Assembly (NCBI RefSeq): GCF_000337035.1
Contig: NZ_AOJL01000060.1
Coordinates: 41,466 to 90,456 of the forward strand
Reading direction: 5' to 3'
Source: Halorubrum coriense DSM 10284
GTDB taxonomy: Archaea; Halobacteriota; Halobacteria; Halobacteriales; Haloferacaceae
Length of the DNA: 48,991 bases
Below, one piece after another: positions 16,818 through 25,204 of the stretch. The translations under genes and the position numbers were made by a program. The notes under the pieces are model-generated. The model was not told the origin of the DNA. It did not search any database and saw only the letters and a program-made list of their open reading frames with translations. Each line of letters begins with the position of its first letter. Position 1 is the first letter of the stretch.

Positions 16818-17618
16818 CTACTCGTCTTGGAGTTCCGCGTCGCGGAGCGCCTCGTTGAGGTCCTCGCGGACGCGCTCGCCGGTCTCGCGGTCCATCGCCG
16901 TGGTGACGATCCGGTTCTCCTGAACGCTGGAGCCGTCCCGCAGGAGCAGCCGGACGTTACCGTTGGTCCCCGCCCGCGTCGCCTTCGCGCGGAGGCCCGT
17001 CCGCGACCCCGTTCCGCCGGCGTCGATGGGCCCGGGGACGATCTTCTTGACGTGCGGGTGTTCCGCGACCGTCTGGACGGCCTTCCGCCCCTTGCGATCG
17101 CCGATGAGCGTCGAGTGCGACCCGCCGATCTTCTCGCGCGGCGGGGTCTCGACCACCGCCAGCGACCGGTCGCCCCGGCGGTCGAGGACCCACCGAACCA
17201 CCGGGCTCGCGTCCGCTCCGTCGTCGCCGTCCCGGGAGCCGTCCGCCGCAGTGCCGCCGCCCCCGTTCCCGCCCGCGCCGTCGTCGGGAACCCGGTAGAA
17301 CTCGTGGTGAAGCTGCGCGCGCGTCTCGCGGAGCGGCTCGCGCTCGCCGGCGGCGTAGACGGTCTCGGGGCGTTTTCGCCGGATCTCGTCGGCGACGCGT
17401 CCGGCGAAGTTCCGCAGTTGGACCTCGGTCAGTCGCTCGTCGTCCTCCGGGCGCGTGGTGACCGTCGTCTCGCCGACGACGGCGTCCTCGTCCAGCATCG
17501 TCAGGCGCGCGCGGTCGGCGTCGAACTCGGCGACGACCGCGTCGACGTTGGCGGTGTTACAAGTCAGACAGTAGTCCCCCGGCTTCTGTAACGGGGTTCC
17601 ACACCGCCGGCAGTTCAT
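16818..17618 (-). CDS. DUF2103 protein with N-terminal zinc ribbon
   Basis: A 266-residue protein that starts with a zinc ribbon (C3, C6, C17, C20: MNCRRCGTPLQ and DYCLTC). The C-terminal half carries the DUF2103 core, with GGSHSTLIGDRKGRK and EHPHVKKIVPGPID. A Gly/Asp-rich low-complexity linker separates two parts of the protein near residues 130-155. DUF2103 proteins look like nucleic-acid-binding small domains to me, but no activity is established. ATG 17618 was chosen since it starts directly with the ribbon and sits 22-30 nt from a TATA-like box. Confidence 0.8.
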   Translation of the reverse strand: MNCRRCGTPLQKPGDYCLTCNTANVDAVVAEFDADRARLTMLDEDAVVGETTVTTRPEDDERLTEVQLRNFAGRVADEIRRKRPETVYAAGEREPLRETRAQLHHEFYRVPDDGAGGNGGGGTAADGSRDGDDGADASPVVRWVLDRRGDRSLAVVETPPREKIGGSHSTLIGDRKGRKAVQTVAEHPHVKKIVPGPIDAGGTGSRTGLRAKATRAGTNGNVRLLLRDGSSVQENRIVTTAMDRETGERVREDLNEALRDAELQDE

Positions 17619-17639
17619 ACCGGACGGAAGCGCGTGGCG

Positions 17640-17648
17640 GGTAAAAGC
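17640..17648 (-). promoter_or_regulatory. TATA-like box for DUF2103 gene
   Basis: GGTAAAAGC (GCTTTTACC on the minus strand) lies 22-30 nt upstream of the start at 17618. Confidence 0.45.
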
Positions 17649-17678
17649 GCGTCCGTTCGTCCCCTCGCGGAGGCAACC

Positions 17679-17687
17679 CATATAGTG
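17679..17687 (+). promoter_or_regulatory. TATA-like box for membrane protein gene at 17709
   Basis: CATATAGTG lies 22-30 nt upstream of the ATG at 17709; with the element at 17640-17648 it forms a compact divergent promoter pair. Confidence 0.5.
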
Positions 17688-17708
17688 CGGGCCGACTTGG
17701 TGGTGCGT

Positions 17709-18470
17709 ATGAACTCCGACCGCTCCGCGGCGGACGCCTCAGGCGGGGAGTCCGACGGCGAGGTCGAGGGGCGCGATCCGGACGCTCCGAGTCCCGGCGG
17801 TTCCGACTCGCTCGATCGCGTTCTCGGCGACCCACATCCGGACGACCCGGAGCCAGACGTTCCCGGCGGCGACGCCATCGAGGACCGCGTGGCGCGGCTG
17901 TTCCGCAGCGGGCGGACGAACGCGGTGATCGCTTGGGCGATGGTGGCGGTGCTCGTGGGGGTGTTCGTCGAGAGCCTGCTCGGGTTCGACTTCCTCCCGA
18001 TGGTCCTCGTCGCCGCCATCACCGCCGTCGTGGTCGCGCCGGCGGTCGCGGCGCGCGACCCGCGAGTGATGCTCCCGTGGGAGGTGCTCGGTCTCGCGCT
18101 CCTTCCGGTGTTGGTGCGGGCGCTTCTCGGCGGCGAGCTGGGGACGTTCTCGACGTATCTGGCGATCGCCGCGTTCGCGCTCATCGTCACCGTGGAGCTC
18201 CACATGTTCACCTCGCTGCGGGTCACCCACTGGTTCGCGGTCCTGTTCGTCGTGCTGACGACGATGGCGACGGCGGCCGCGTGGACGGTGCTCCGGTGGA
18301 ACGCCGATCGGCTGCTCGGCACCTCCTTCTTGACGACGAACGAGGCGCTGATGAGCGAGTGGATCTACGTGATGCTGGCCGGACTCGCCGCCGGCGTCCT
18401 CTTCGACGCGTACTTCCGGCGGCGCGGCGCACGACTTCGGAGCGCCATCTGGCGGGTGGTGCGCCGATGA
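17709..18470 (+). CDS. Six-helix membrane protein, unknown function
   Basis: A 253-residue protein with a 65-residue acidic, Pro/Gly-rich N-terminus and about six transmembrane helices (72-91, 95-115, 124-140, 146-166, 173-194 and 217-234). The C-terminus is basic (YFRRRGARLRSAIWRVVRR), which places it in the cytoplasm. The stop overlaps the ATG of the next gene (ATGA), so the two membrane proteins are translationally coupled and may act together. I know no function. Confidence 0.7.
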   Translation: MNSDRSAADASGGESDGEVEGRDPDAPSPGGSDSLDRVLGDPHPDDPEPDVPGGDAIEDRVARLFRSGRTNAVIAWAMVAVLVGVFVESLLGFDFLPMVLVAAITAVVVAPAVAARDPRVMLPWEVLGLALLPVLVRALLGGELGTFSTYLAIAAFALIVTVELHMFTSLRVTHWFAVLFVVLTTMATAAAWTVLRWNADRLLGTSFLTTNEALMSEWIYVMLAGLAAGVLFDAYFRRRGARLRSAIWRVVRR

Positions 18471-19120
18471 GCGTCCGCGGCGTCCTCCGCGCTCGCCCGT
18501 CGATTCGGACGCAGCGCCGACTCACGAGAGTGATGCAGGTCCTGCTGGTCGCCATCGTCGCCTACGGGGCGGCGTTCGGCCAGCCGAAGGCGATCACCAA
18601 CGGCGGACTCGGGCTGTTCGTCACGTTCGTGCCGGCGCTGGTCGAGCGCAACTACGACATCCCGCTCGACCCGTGGCTCGGCGTGTGGATCACGTCGGCG
18701 GTGTTCTTCCACACGCTGGGGTCCGCGTGGTTCTACGCGCAGATCGGCTGGTGGGACCACGTCACTCACGCGCTCTCCGCGTCGCTGATCGCCGGCGCCG
18801 GATACACGACCCTGCGCGCGATCGACATCCACAGCGACCGGATCCAGATCCCGGCCCGCTTCGCCTTCGTGTTCATCTTCGTGGTGGTACTCGCGTTCGG
18901 GGTCGTCTGGGAGCTGTTCGAGTTCGCGCTCGACATCGTCGCCGACGAGACGGGGATCTCGATGCCGCTCGCGCAGTTCGGACTCGACGACACGGTGCTC
19001 GATCTCATGTACAACTCCGTGGGGGCGCTGGTCGTAGCGACCTTCGGACAGGCGTACCTCTCGGGCGTCGCGGAGCGAGTCCGAGAGGGACTGTTCGGCC
19101 CGTCGGAGGAGCGACCCTAG
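18467..19120 (+). CDS. Multi-helix membrane protein, YjdF/DUF2238-like
   Basis: A 217-residue membrane protein with about five helices. The conserved acidic and His residues in GWWDHVTHALSAS (D97, H98, H101), in VVWELFEFALD (E149) and in DTVLDLMYNSVGA (D175, D179) match the pattern I associate with DUF2238/YjdF-type membrane proteins, where polar residues inside helices suggest metal or ion handling. It overlaps the upstream gene by 4 bp. Function is unknown; the family call is from memory of the motif and carries moderate certainty. Confidence 0.72.
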   Translation: MSVRGVLRARPSIRTQRRLTRVMQVLLVAIVAYGAAFGQPKAITNGGLGLFVTFVPALVERNYDIPLDPWLGVWITSAVFFHTLGSAWFYAQIGWWDHVTHALSASLIAGAGYTTLRAIDIHSDRIQIPARFAFVFIFVVVLAFGVVWELFEFALDIVADETGISMPLAQFGLDDTVLDLMYNSVGALVVATFGQAYLSGVAERVREGLFGPSEERP

Positions 19121-20268
19121 CGTAGACACGCGGCCACGACCCGCAGCGCGGCCTCGCCCCGAACCTCGTTCGCGAGCAGCGGGACCCGCTTCACCTCGCG
19201 ACCGCGGAACAGGTCGGTCGCCTCGCGGAGCGCGTTCTGTTGAACCTCCCACCGGCGCGCGCAGAACTCGCAGGTCTCGGGGTTCGGCTCGACGACCCAG
19301 TCGGGGTCGATCCCGGCCCCGTCCTCGCCGGCCACGTCGCCCACCCCCTCCATCACGCGGTTGACGACGAGCGTGTCCACCGGAATGCCGAACTCGTCGA
19401 GCCGCGCGACGAGCCGCTCGGACTCGACGACGCTCATCTCTTCGGGGATCATCACGACGCGGAAGTCGGTCTTCGCCGGATCGCGCAACACCGCGCGGAG
19501 CCGCTCGATGCGCTCGCGCAGCTCTTCGAGGTCGGCGGAGGGGTCGGGGTCGTCGTCGTCGCCGCCGAACATCCCCTTGATCCCGTCCATCATCCCGGAG
19601 AACCGCTGGCGGAGCTTCATCACTCGGCCGAGCATCGAGTCCATGATCTCCGGCAGCTGGAGCAGGCGGAGGGTGTGGCCGGTCGGCGCGGTGTCGACGA
19701 CGACGCGGTCGAACCGCGGGTCGTCGAGGTACTCCAGCAGCTGGCGCATCGCCGCGGCCTCGTCCGCGCCGGGCATCGTCCCGCCGAGCAGTCCGCCGAG
19801 CCCCTCCTCGCCGTCGTCCGCGGCGTCGGCACCCCCGCCGGGCCCCATCCCGCCCATCGCGCCGAGTCCGCCGAGCGGGTCGCCGTCCGCCCCGAACATC
19901 CCCTCGTCGACCGCGGCGTCGGGGTCGATCTCGGCGGCGTACAGGGGGACATCTTCGCGGATCCGCGCCGGCTCGGCGGGGATCTCGGCCTCGTAGGTGT
20001 CGGACAGCGAGTGCGCCGGGTCCGTCGAGACGACGAGCGTCCGGACGCCGCCCGCGGCCGAGGCGAGTCCCGTCGCGGCCGCCATCGTCGTCTTCCCGAC
20101 GCCGCCTTTCCCGCCGTACAGCACGTAGTCGGGCGCGTCGACGCCCGCGGGCAGGTCGGCGAGCTCCTCGTCGACGGTCACCGTATCGTCCGCCTCCGCG
20201 GGCTCGACTGCGCCCTCGTCTCCGGGCTCGTCGACGCGGTCGACGGGTTCGACGTCGATGTCGTCCAT
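19117..20268 (-). CDS. Get3/ArsA-type ATPase
   Basis: A 383-residue ATPase of the SIMIBI class, probably Get3-like (membrane-protein targeting) rather than arsenite-pumping. The deviant Walker A GGKGGVGKTT is at residues 52-61, switch I at STDPAHS (D83), switch II at VDTAPTGHT (D192), and the dimer zinc pair is C333-E-F-C336. The first 48 residues are an acidic haloarchaeal extension. Residues 124-175 and 206-242 are rich in Met and Gly (GLGAMGGMGPGGG; MMDGIKGMFGG), where Get3 forms its hydrophobic client groove. No arsenic genes are nearby. Its 3' end overlaps that of the convergent gene by 4 bp. Confidence 0.88.
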   Translation of the reverse strand: MDDIDVEPVDRVDEPGDEGAVEPAEADDTVTVDEELADLPAGVDAPDYVLYGGKGGVGKTTMAAATGLASAAGGVRTLVVSTDPAHSLSDTYEAEIPAEPARIREDVPLYAAEIDPDAAVDEGMFGADGDPLGGLGAMGGMGPGGGADAADDGEEGLGGLLGGTMPGADEAAAMRQLLEYLDDPRFDRVVVDTAPTGHTLRLLQLPEIMDSMLGRVMKLRQRFSGMMDGIKGMFGGDDDDPDPSADLEELRERIERLRAVLRDPAKTDFRVVMIPEEMSVVESERLVARLDEFGIPVDTLVVNRVMEGVGDVAGEDGAGIDPDWVVEPNPETCEFCARRWEVQQNALREATDLFRGREVKRVPLLANEVRGEAALRVVAACLR

Positions 20269-20382
20269 ACGTGCGTGTCGTCCCGGCGGGCTTGTGTACC
20301 CGTCGGTCCCGAGAAGTCGCGGTCCCCGTAATGACGGTATTCGAGTTTCCAGCTGGTCGGCCATCCGTAGTGGCGTGCGGAT

Positions 20383-20712
20383 CGACGAAGAACACTGCCA
20401 AAGCCCCAGCCGCGAGGCGGACACACGCTCGCTGTGCGCTTCAGTCGCTCACTGCGTTCGCTCCCTCCAGTGCTTGCGCCGCCTGTGCCCGCCTCGCGGC
20501 TGCCCCTTTGAGTCCACCCCCCACCGCACAGGAACCGCACCTCACGCCTCCCCAGCCTCGCGGTTCGCGCTCTTCGAGCGCTCACCGCGTCCAGCGAGGG
20601 ACCAGTGGTCCCTCTGGCAGCCGGCGCTACGCGCCGGCGACCTCGCGCGTGCGACTCGCGCCGCGTCGCGGCGCTCGTCGGCACGCGCCACCGCCCCATT
20701 TATGATTGATTA
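20383..20712 (+). repeat. Dispersed structured non-coding repeat, copy R2
   Basis: Full-length copy of a repeat also at 26.2 kb, 44.1 kb and (partial) 1-76. A 14-bp inverted repeat, CAGCCGCGAGGCGG (20407-20420) with its exact complement at 20489-20502, starts the element, followed by CCCCTTTGAGTCC. Two more hairpins are perfect: 20598-20612 (6 bp) and 20620-20638 (8 bp, loop TAC). The tail has an outer stem GCGCGTGC/GCACGCGC around an inner GCGCCGC-GTC-GCGGCGC hairpin. The open frames through it have repeat-driven composition and are not genes. It fills the 508-bp gap between the Get3 and priS genes; unlike R3 and R4 it lacks a clear TATA-like box 42 nt before AGCCCC. Confidence 0.85.
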
Positions 20713-20776
20713 GTCCCGTCGGGCCCGCCCGCGAACGGTAACGTTGATACGTCGACCGCGGGTACGAGATGAGAGG

Positions 20777-21940
20777 ATGGACGACCGGACCCGCGAGTAC
20801 CTCCGAGGGCGGTTCAGCGACTACTACCGGTCGGTGTCGCTGTCGCTCCCGCCGGACGCGTACCTCCGCGAGTGGGGCCACATCCCGTGGACCCCCGGAT
20901 CGGGGACGACGATGGTCCGGCACCAAGCGCTGTCCGAACTGGGCGACGTCGACACGTTCTTCGCGGACAACGCGCCGCGGCACGCCTACTTTTCGGCCGC
21001 GCGCTACGACGACCCGGGAGCGGCGACGATGGGACAGAAGGGGTGGCGGAACGCCGACCTCGTCTTCGACTTAGACGCCGACCACCTCCCCGGCGTCGAC
21101 CCGGAGACGACCTCGTACCCGGAGATGCTGGCGGCGTGTAAGGAGGCCCTCCTGCGGCTGCTCGACTTCGTCGACGACGACTTCGCGTTCGACGACGTGA
21201 CCGTCGTCTTCTCCGGCGGGCGCGGCTACCACGTCCACGTCCGCGACGAGAGCGTCCGGGGGTTAGACAGCGACGCGCGCCGCGAGATCGTCGACTACGT
21301 GCGGGCGATCGATCTCGACACCGACGGCCTGATCCGCACCGTCTCCGACCGCGGCACGACGAAGCGCGTCCTGCGGACCGAGGGCGGGTGGGGCGCGCGC
21401 GTCCACGACGCGCTGGTCGAGTACGCCGACGACCTCCGGGAGATGGACGACGAGGCCGCGCGCGAGCGGTTGATGGAGCTCGACGGGATCGGCGAGGGGC
21501 GCGCGAACACGATCCTCGGCGCGTTCGACCGGAACCCGACCGCGGTGCGCGAGGGCAACGTGGAGGCCGGCGGGCCGGGCGTGCGTCGGCTCGTCTCCGC
21601 GCTCGCGTCGCGCGTGGCCGCGGCGGACGCGGCCCCCATCGACGAGCCGGTGACGACCGACACCCGGCGGCTCATCCGGCTCCCGGGGACGCTCCACGGC
21701 GGCTCCGCGCTCGTCGTCACGCCGCTCGACCGCGACGAGCTCGCCGACTTCGACCCGCTCCGAGACGCGGTCCCGGACCGGTTCGTCGGCCGCGAGATCC
21801 GGATCGAGACGGACGCGGATCGGACGGTAGAATTAAACGGCGAGCGCGTCAGAGTTGAATCCGGTAGAAACACCGTGCCCGAGTTCGCGGGAGCCTTCCT
21901 GATGGCCCGCGGCGAGGCGCGGAAAGCCCCCGAACGATGA
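20777..21940 (+). CDS. priS: DNA primase small (catalytic) subunit PriS
   Basis: A 387-residue catalytic primase subunit that makes RNA primers for the replication fork together with PriL. Catalytic acidic residues D98 and D100 are in [10 protein letters not shown], and the [10 protein letters not shown] motif that positions the nucleotide follows at about residues 142-151; the third Asp is expected near the [16 protein letters not shown] segment. ATG 20777 is directly preceded by GAGAGG, a possible ribosome binding site, and by GTTGATAC 28-35 nt upstream. The stop is 10 bp before the GINS gene, a conserved haloarchaeal replication pair. Confidence 0.95.
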   Translation: MDDRTREYLRGRFSDYYRSVSLSLPPDAYLREWGHIPWTPGSGTTMVRHQALSELGDVDTFFADNAPRHAYFSAARYDDPGAATMGQKGWRNADLVFDLDADHLPGVDPETTSYPEMLAACKEALLRLLDFVDDDFAFDDVTVVFSGGRGYHVHVRDESVRGLDSDARREIVDYVRAIDLDTDGLIRTVSDRGTTKRVLRTEGGWGARVHDALVEYADDLREMDDEAARERLMELDGIGEGRANTILGAFDRNPTAVREGNVEAGGPGVRRLVSALASRVAAADAAPIDEPVTTDTRRLIRLPGTLHGGSALVVTPLDRDELADFDPLRDAVPDRFVGREIRIETDADRTVELNGERVRVESGRNTVPEFAGAFLMARGEARKAPER

Positions 21941-21950
21941 CCGACGACAG

Positions 21951-23021
21951 ATGAACCTCGACGAACTCCGATCCGCGCAGGCGAAGGAGCGCCGGAAGGA
22001 CAGCCTCCAACACCTGCGGGACTCGTTTTACGACGACGTCGGCGCGTACGTCGCGGACCTGCGCGCCGCGCGCGACCGGCGCGCCGAGCAGGTCGAGAAC
22101 CCGTTCGCGGACGACGACATCCGCCGGCTCTCCGACGAGGTGGAGACCGCCGAGGAGGTCGCGGAGGCGCTCTACGAGCGCCGGGTCGGGAAGGTCGTCA
22201 AGCTCGCCTCCTTCGCCGCGGCCGACATGTCGGTCGACGAGGAGGGGATGACGGCCGAGGAGCGCCGGCTGTTCGACGACCTCGTCGATCGCATCACCGC
22301 GAACAAGTCGGAGGTGCTCGACGTGCTCGCCGGCGAGTCGCCGGCGACGGGCGATCTCCCGACGGACGACGGGGCTCCGACCGGCGACGACCCCTCCGCG
22401 TCGCGCGGCCCCGACGCCCTCGGTGGGGAGTCGACCGCGACCGATTCGGCGTCGACCGACCCGACACCGACCGACCCGACACCGGCCGACGCAGACGCGG
22501 GACCGGCGGACACCGGCGACGGAGCCGCCGTCTCGGACACCTTGGCCGGAGCGATGGGCGGATCCGAAGCGGCGTCTCCCCCCGCCGAGGAATCCGCGAT
22601 AGCGGGCGGAGACGACTCGGCGGCGGCCGCTCCGGGGCCGACCGAGGGTCCCGCGGGCGACGGCGCAGACGAGCCGACGCCGGTCCCTCCCGAGCCGGCA
22701 CCGCCGGGGGCGGTCGGCGTCGACGACGCGGGCGAGGAGGCCGACGGCGCGGCGGCGGACCGTCCCGCGAGCGACGCGGCCGAAGGGGCGGAGTCCGGAG
22801 CGACGACGGACGGCGGTCCGATCCCGGAACCGACGGCCGGCGGCGGGTCCGGAACGGAGCGCTCGGTCGACCGGGCGACGGTTCGGATCACCCGCGACGT
22901 GGGGGCCATCTTCGGCGTCGACGAGCGGGAGTACGACCTCGCGAGCGAGGACGTCGTCTCCCTCCCGGTCGAGAACGCCGACCCCTTGGTCCAACGCGAC
23001 GCGGCCGAGCGGCTCGACTGA
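21951..23021 (+). CDS. GINS complex subunit (Gins51-like)
   Basis: A 356-residue subunit of the archaeal GINS complex that helps the CMG-type helicase at the replication fork. Residues 1-115 form the helical A domain (MNLDELRSAQ, then the YERRVGKVVKLASFAA segment). Residues about 302-356 (RATVRITRDVGAIFGVDEREYDLASEDVVSLP) are the small B domain, in the order A-B of the Gins51/Sld5-Psf1 type. Between them lies a ~180-residue Ala/Pro/Asp/Gly-rich linker, longer than the domains themselves and typical of disordered haloarchaeal inserts. The gene lies 10 bp after priS. Confidence 0.9.
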   Translation: MNLDELRSAQAKERRKDSLQHLRDSFYDDVGAYVADLRAARDRRAEQVENPFADDDIRRLSDEVETAEEVAEALYERRVGKVVKLASFAAADMSVDEEGMTAEERRLFDDLVDRITANKSEVLDVLAGESPATGDLPTDDGAPTGDDPSASRGPDALGGESTATDSASTDPTPTDPTPADADAGPADTGDGAAVSDTLAGAMGGSEAASPPAEESAIAGGDDSAAAAPGPTEGPAGDGADEPTPVPPEPAPPGAVGVDDAGEEADGAAADRPASDAAEGAESGATTDGGPIPEPTAGGGSGTERSVDRATVRITRDVGAIFGVDEREYDLASEDVVSLPVENADPLVQRDAAERLD

Positions 23022-23087
23022 CGCCGGTCGGCGGCGTCGCTCGCCCGACCGACGGACACTAACGCCGCGGGCGGCTACGGATGCGTA

Positions 23088-24338
23088 ATGCAGGTCGAGT
23101 TCCTCGGCGGCGCTCGCGAGGTCGGCCGGAGCGCCCTCCTCGTCGACGACGCGCTACTCGTGGACTACGGACTCATGACCGCTGAGCCGCCGCAGTACCC
23201 GGTCCGCGACCCCGAGCCGGACGCGGTCGTCGTCTCGCACGGCCACCTCGACCACGTCGGCGCGGTCCCCGCGCTGCTGAAGGGCGACCGGCGGCCGCCG
23301 ATCCACTGGACGCCGCCGACCGGCGAACTCGCGCGGACGCTCGCCGAGGACACGCTGAAGCTCCGCGGCAACAGCCCGCTGTGCCCGTTCGGGGCCGAAC
23401 ACGTCGCGCGGCTGGGCGAGGTGGAGCGGCGACACGACTACAGCGACCCCTTCCCGGTCGCGGGCGGAATCGACGACGGCGGGTACGAGGTGACGCTGTT
23501 CGCGGCGGGGCACATCCCCGGGTCGGCGCACGTCCTCGTCGACGACGGGGAGACGCGGCTGCTGTACACCGGCGACTTCCACACCGACGATCAGCGGCTG
23601 GTCGCGGGGACGACCGCACGTCCCGACGCCGACGTGGTGGTCTGCGAGAGCACGTACAGCGACGTGCGACACGACGATCGGGGCGAGGTCGAGGAGCGGT
23701 TCGCGGAGAGCGTCGAGACGACGCTCTGGGAGGGCGGGACGGTCGTCGTGCCGGCGTTCGCCATCGGGCGCACCCAAGAGTTACTGTTGGTCTGTGCGGC
23801 GCACGACATCCCCTGTTACGTCGACGGAATGGGGAAGGGAGTCACCGAGATGCTCCGGCGGTACCCCGGGTTCGTCCGCGACCCCGAGGCGCTTCGGCGC
23901 GCGAAGTCGCACGCGCGCTTCGTCACCGGCCGCGACGGGCAGCGCGAGCGCATCGCCGACGGGAACGCGGCGATCGTCACCACAAGTGGGATGCTCTCCG
24001 GCGGCCCCGCGATGACGTACATCCCCCAGATCCGGTCGAATCCGGTGAACAAGGTCGCGATGACCGGCTATCAGGTCGAGGGGACTCCGGGACGGGACCT
24101 CTTGGAGTCGGGTCGCGCCGAGATCGACGGGCGGGTGATGCCCGTGAGCGCTCGGGTCGAGCAGTACGACTTCTCCGCGCACGCCGACCGCGACGGGCTG
24201 TTCGGGTTCCTCGACTCCTACCGAGACGCGACGGTGATCGTGAATCACGGCGACCGCTGCGAGGCGTTCGCGGCGGACCTGCGCGCGGACGGCTTCGACG
24301 CGAGCGCGCCCGCGCTCGCCGGGCGGATCGAAGTGTGA
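23088..24338 (+). CDS. Beta-CASP metallo-beta-lactamase nuclease (CPSF/RNase J-like)
   Basis: A 416-residue RNA-processing nuclease, probably an exo/endo-ribonuclease of the archaeal CPSF-like group without KH domains. Motif 2 is H51-G-H53-L-D55-H56; GHIPGSAHV holds the third His and YTGDFHTD the bridging Asp. The beta-CASP insert contributes CESTYSD (motif A acidic residue), FSAHAD (motif B His) and VNHGDRC (motif C His). The start at residue 1 puts the first strand (VEFLGGAREVGRSA) correctly. It follows the GINS gene by 66 bp and may be in the same transcript. Confidence 0.9.
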   Translation: MQVEFLGGAREVGRSALLVDDALLVDYGLMTAEPPQYPVRDPEPDAVVVSHGHLDHVGAVPALLKGDRRPPIHWTPPTGELARTLAEDTLKLRGNSPLCPFGAEHVARLGEVERRHDYSDPFPVAGGIDDGGYEVTLFAAGHIPGSAHVLVDDGETRLLYTGDFHTDDQRLVAGTTARPDADVVVCESTYSDVRHDDRGEVEERFAESVETTLWEGGTVVVPAFAIGRTQELLLVCAAHDIPCYVDGMGKGVTEMLRRYPGFVRDPEALRRAKSHARFVTGRDGQRERIADGNAAIVTTSGMLSGGPAMTYIPQIRSNPVNKVAMTGYQVEGTPGRDLLESGRAEIDGRVMPVSARVEQYDFSAHADRDGLFGFLDSYRDATVIVNHGDRCEAFAADLRADGFDASAPALAGRIEV

Positions 24339-24829
24339 GATGGGGAGAGCGAGACGCGATCGCCCGGAGGTGTGTCGCGTCAGTACCGGCGGCGTCTCGC
24401 TTCCGGCGGCTTTTCCGAGTTCCCGAGTCGCATCCGCCGCCCGATCGCGTGGTGGGCGGCGGCGGTTCGTGAGCAGATCGAAGGCTCGTTCGTCCGGCAG
24501 CGATAGGTCGCTCGTCGTTCCCATCGGGCTCGTCGAAGTATTGTGTGGCGCTCGCCGACCGAGGCCGCGGCGACGGCCTCCTGTTCGTCGGTTAACACTA
24601 AAATGTAGACAAACCTACATACAGAGCGTAGATATTCTATCCGACGTGTGGGCCTTCGGACCCCTCTGAGAGGGCCAGACCGGGTATCAATCACCGCTTG
24701 ATGCGACGAATCTCCGGGTTTGAGCCGATGTTCGCGTCGTTTCGATATTCCAATCGAATTTCTGTTTAGAATATTTGATGAATTAAATTATCTAGCGCCA
24801 AGACTATACAGACTAGATCTCAGGTTGAT
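24339..24829. other. Gene-free intergenic region with AT-rich right half
   Basis: No convincing gene lies in this 491-bp gap; the frames that stay open have composition unlike the neighbouring proteins. The left part (24339-24590) is GC-rich. From about 24590 the sequence turns AT-rich, most strongly at 24740-24835. It contains an inverted repeat ATGTAG-ACAAAC-CTACAT (24603-24620) and a small hairpin CCCTC-TGA-GAGGG (24662-24674). It may be the remnant of inserted DNA or a long regulatory region; nothing decides between these. Confidence 0.5.
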
Positions 24830-25087
24830 TTACTCCCCGCCGTCGGTGAACGCCCAGTCGTCGAGTACGCGGTCAGCGACGTCGTTCGCCTCCGACGGAG
24901 AGGGACAGGAGCCGTCGGCGACCTCCTGTGAGAGCTCGCCCGCGAGGTCGTACACCGCGGCTCCGTCCGCGCGCTCGGCGACGCGCTCGAAGGTGGGCCG
25001 GTATCCCGCGGCGGCGCGCTGACCGATTTCGTCGAGCGAGGCGTCGATGCTGTATTCGAGCTGACGGACCGCTTCCTCTGGTTCCAT
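24830..25087 (-). CDS. Small acidic protein of unknown function
   Basis: An 85-residue acidic, helical protein (MEPEEAVRQLEYSIDASLDEIG at the start) with one cysteine and no known motif. The acidic composition is typical of haloarchaeal proteins, and ATG 25087 lies 25-31 nt from a TATA-like CTTAAAG, so it is probably a real leaderless gene. It is divergent from the inositol monophosphatase gene. I do not recognise the family. Confidence 0.6.
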   Translation of the reverse strand: MEPEEAVRQLEYSIDASLDEIGQRAAAGYRPTFERVAERADGAAVYDLAGELSQEVADGSCPSPSEANDVADRVLDDWAFTDGGE

Positions 25088-25111
25088 ACTCGATCCACGG
25101 GGTCCGATCCA

Positions 25112-25118
25112 CTTAAAG
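25112..25118 (-). promoter_or_regulatory. TATA-like box for small acidic protein gene
   Basis: CTTAAAG lies 25-31 nt upstream of the start at 25087 (reads CTTTAAG on the minus strand). Confidence 0.45.
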
Positions 25119-25173
25119 GTACTCGGATTCGGAACTGAGTTAATCCCGACGAGCGACGCGCGCCGAACCGACG

Positions 25174-25180
25174 TTTATAC
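25174..25180 (+). promoter_or_regulatory. TATA box for IMPase gene
   Basis: TTTATAC lies 25-31 nt upstream of the ATG at 25205, a strong match to the haloarchaeal TATA consensus. Confidence 0.6.
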
Positions 25181-25204
25181 GCGTCGCGAACGCCGATTAC
25201 CGGC

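Noticed and set aside
20258-20713. Overlapping open frames across repeat copy R2 (also across R3 and R4)
   Set aside because: Their translations are driven by the repeat (Arg/Ser/Ala-rich, with recurring ASRLGL-type segments on the opposite strand) and agree neither in frame nor in start between copies; the conserved unit is structural, not coding.
24340-24694. Open frames on both strands after the beta-CASP gene
   Set aside because: Basic, Arg-rich translations without motifs, no TATA or ribosome binding site, and base composition that changes midway; not supported as genes.
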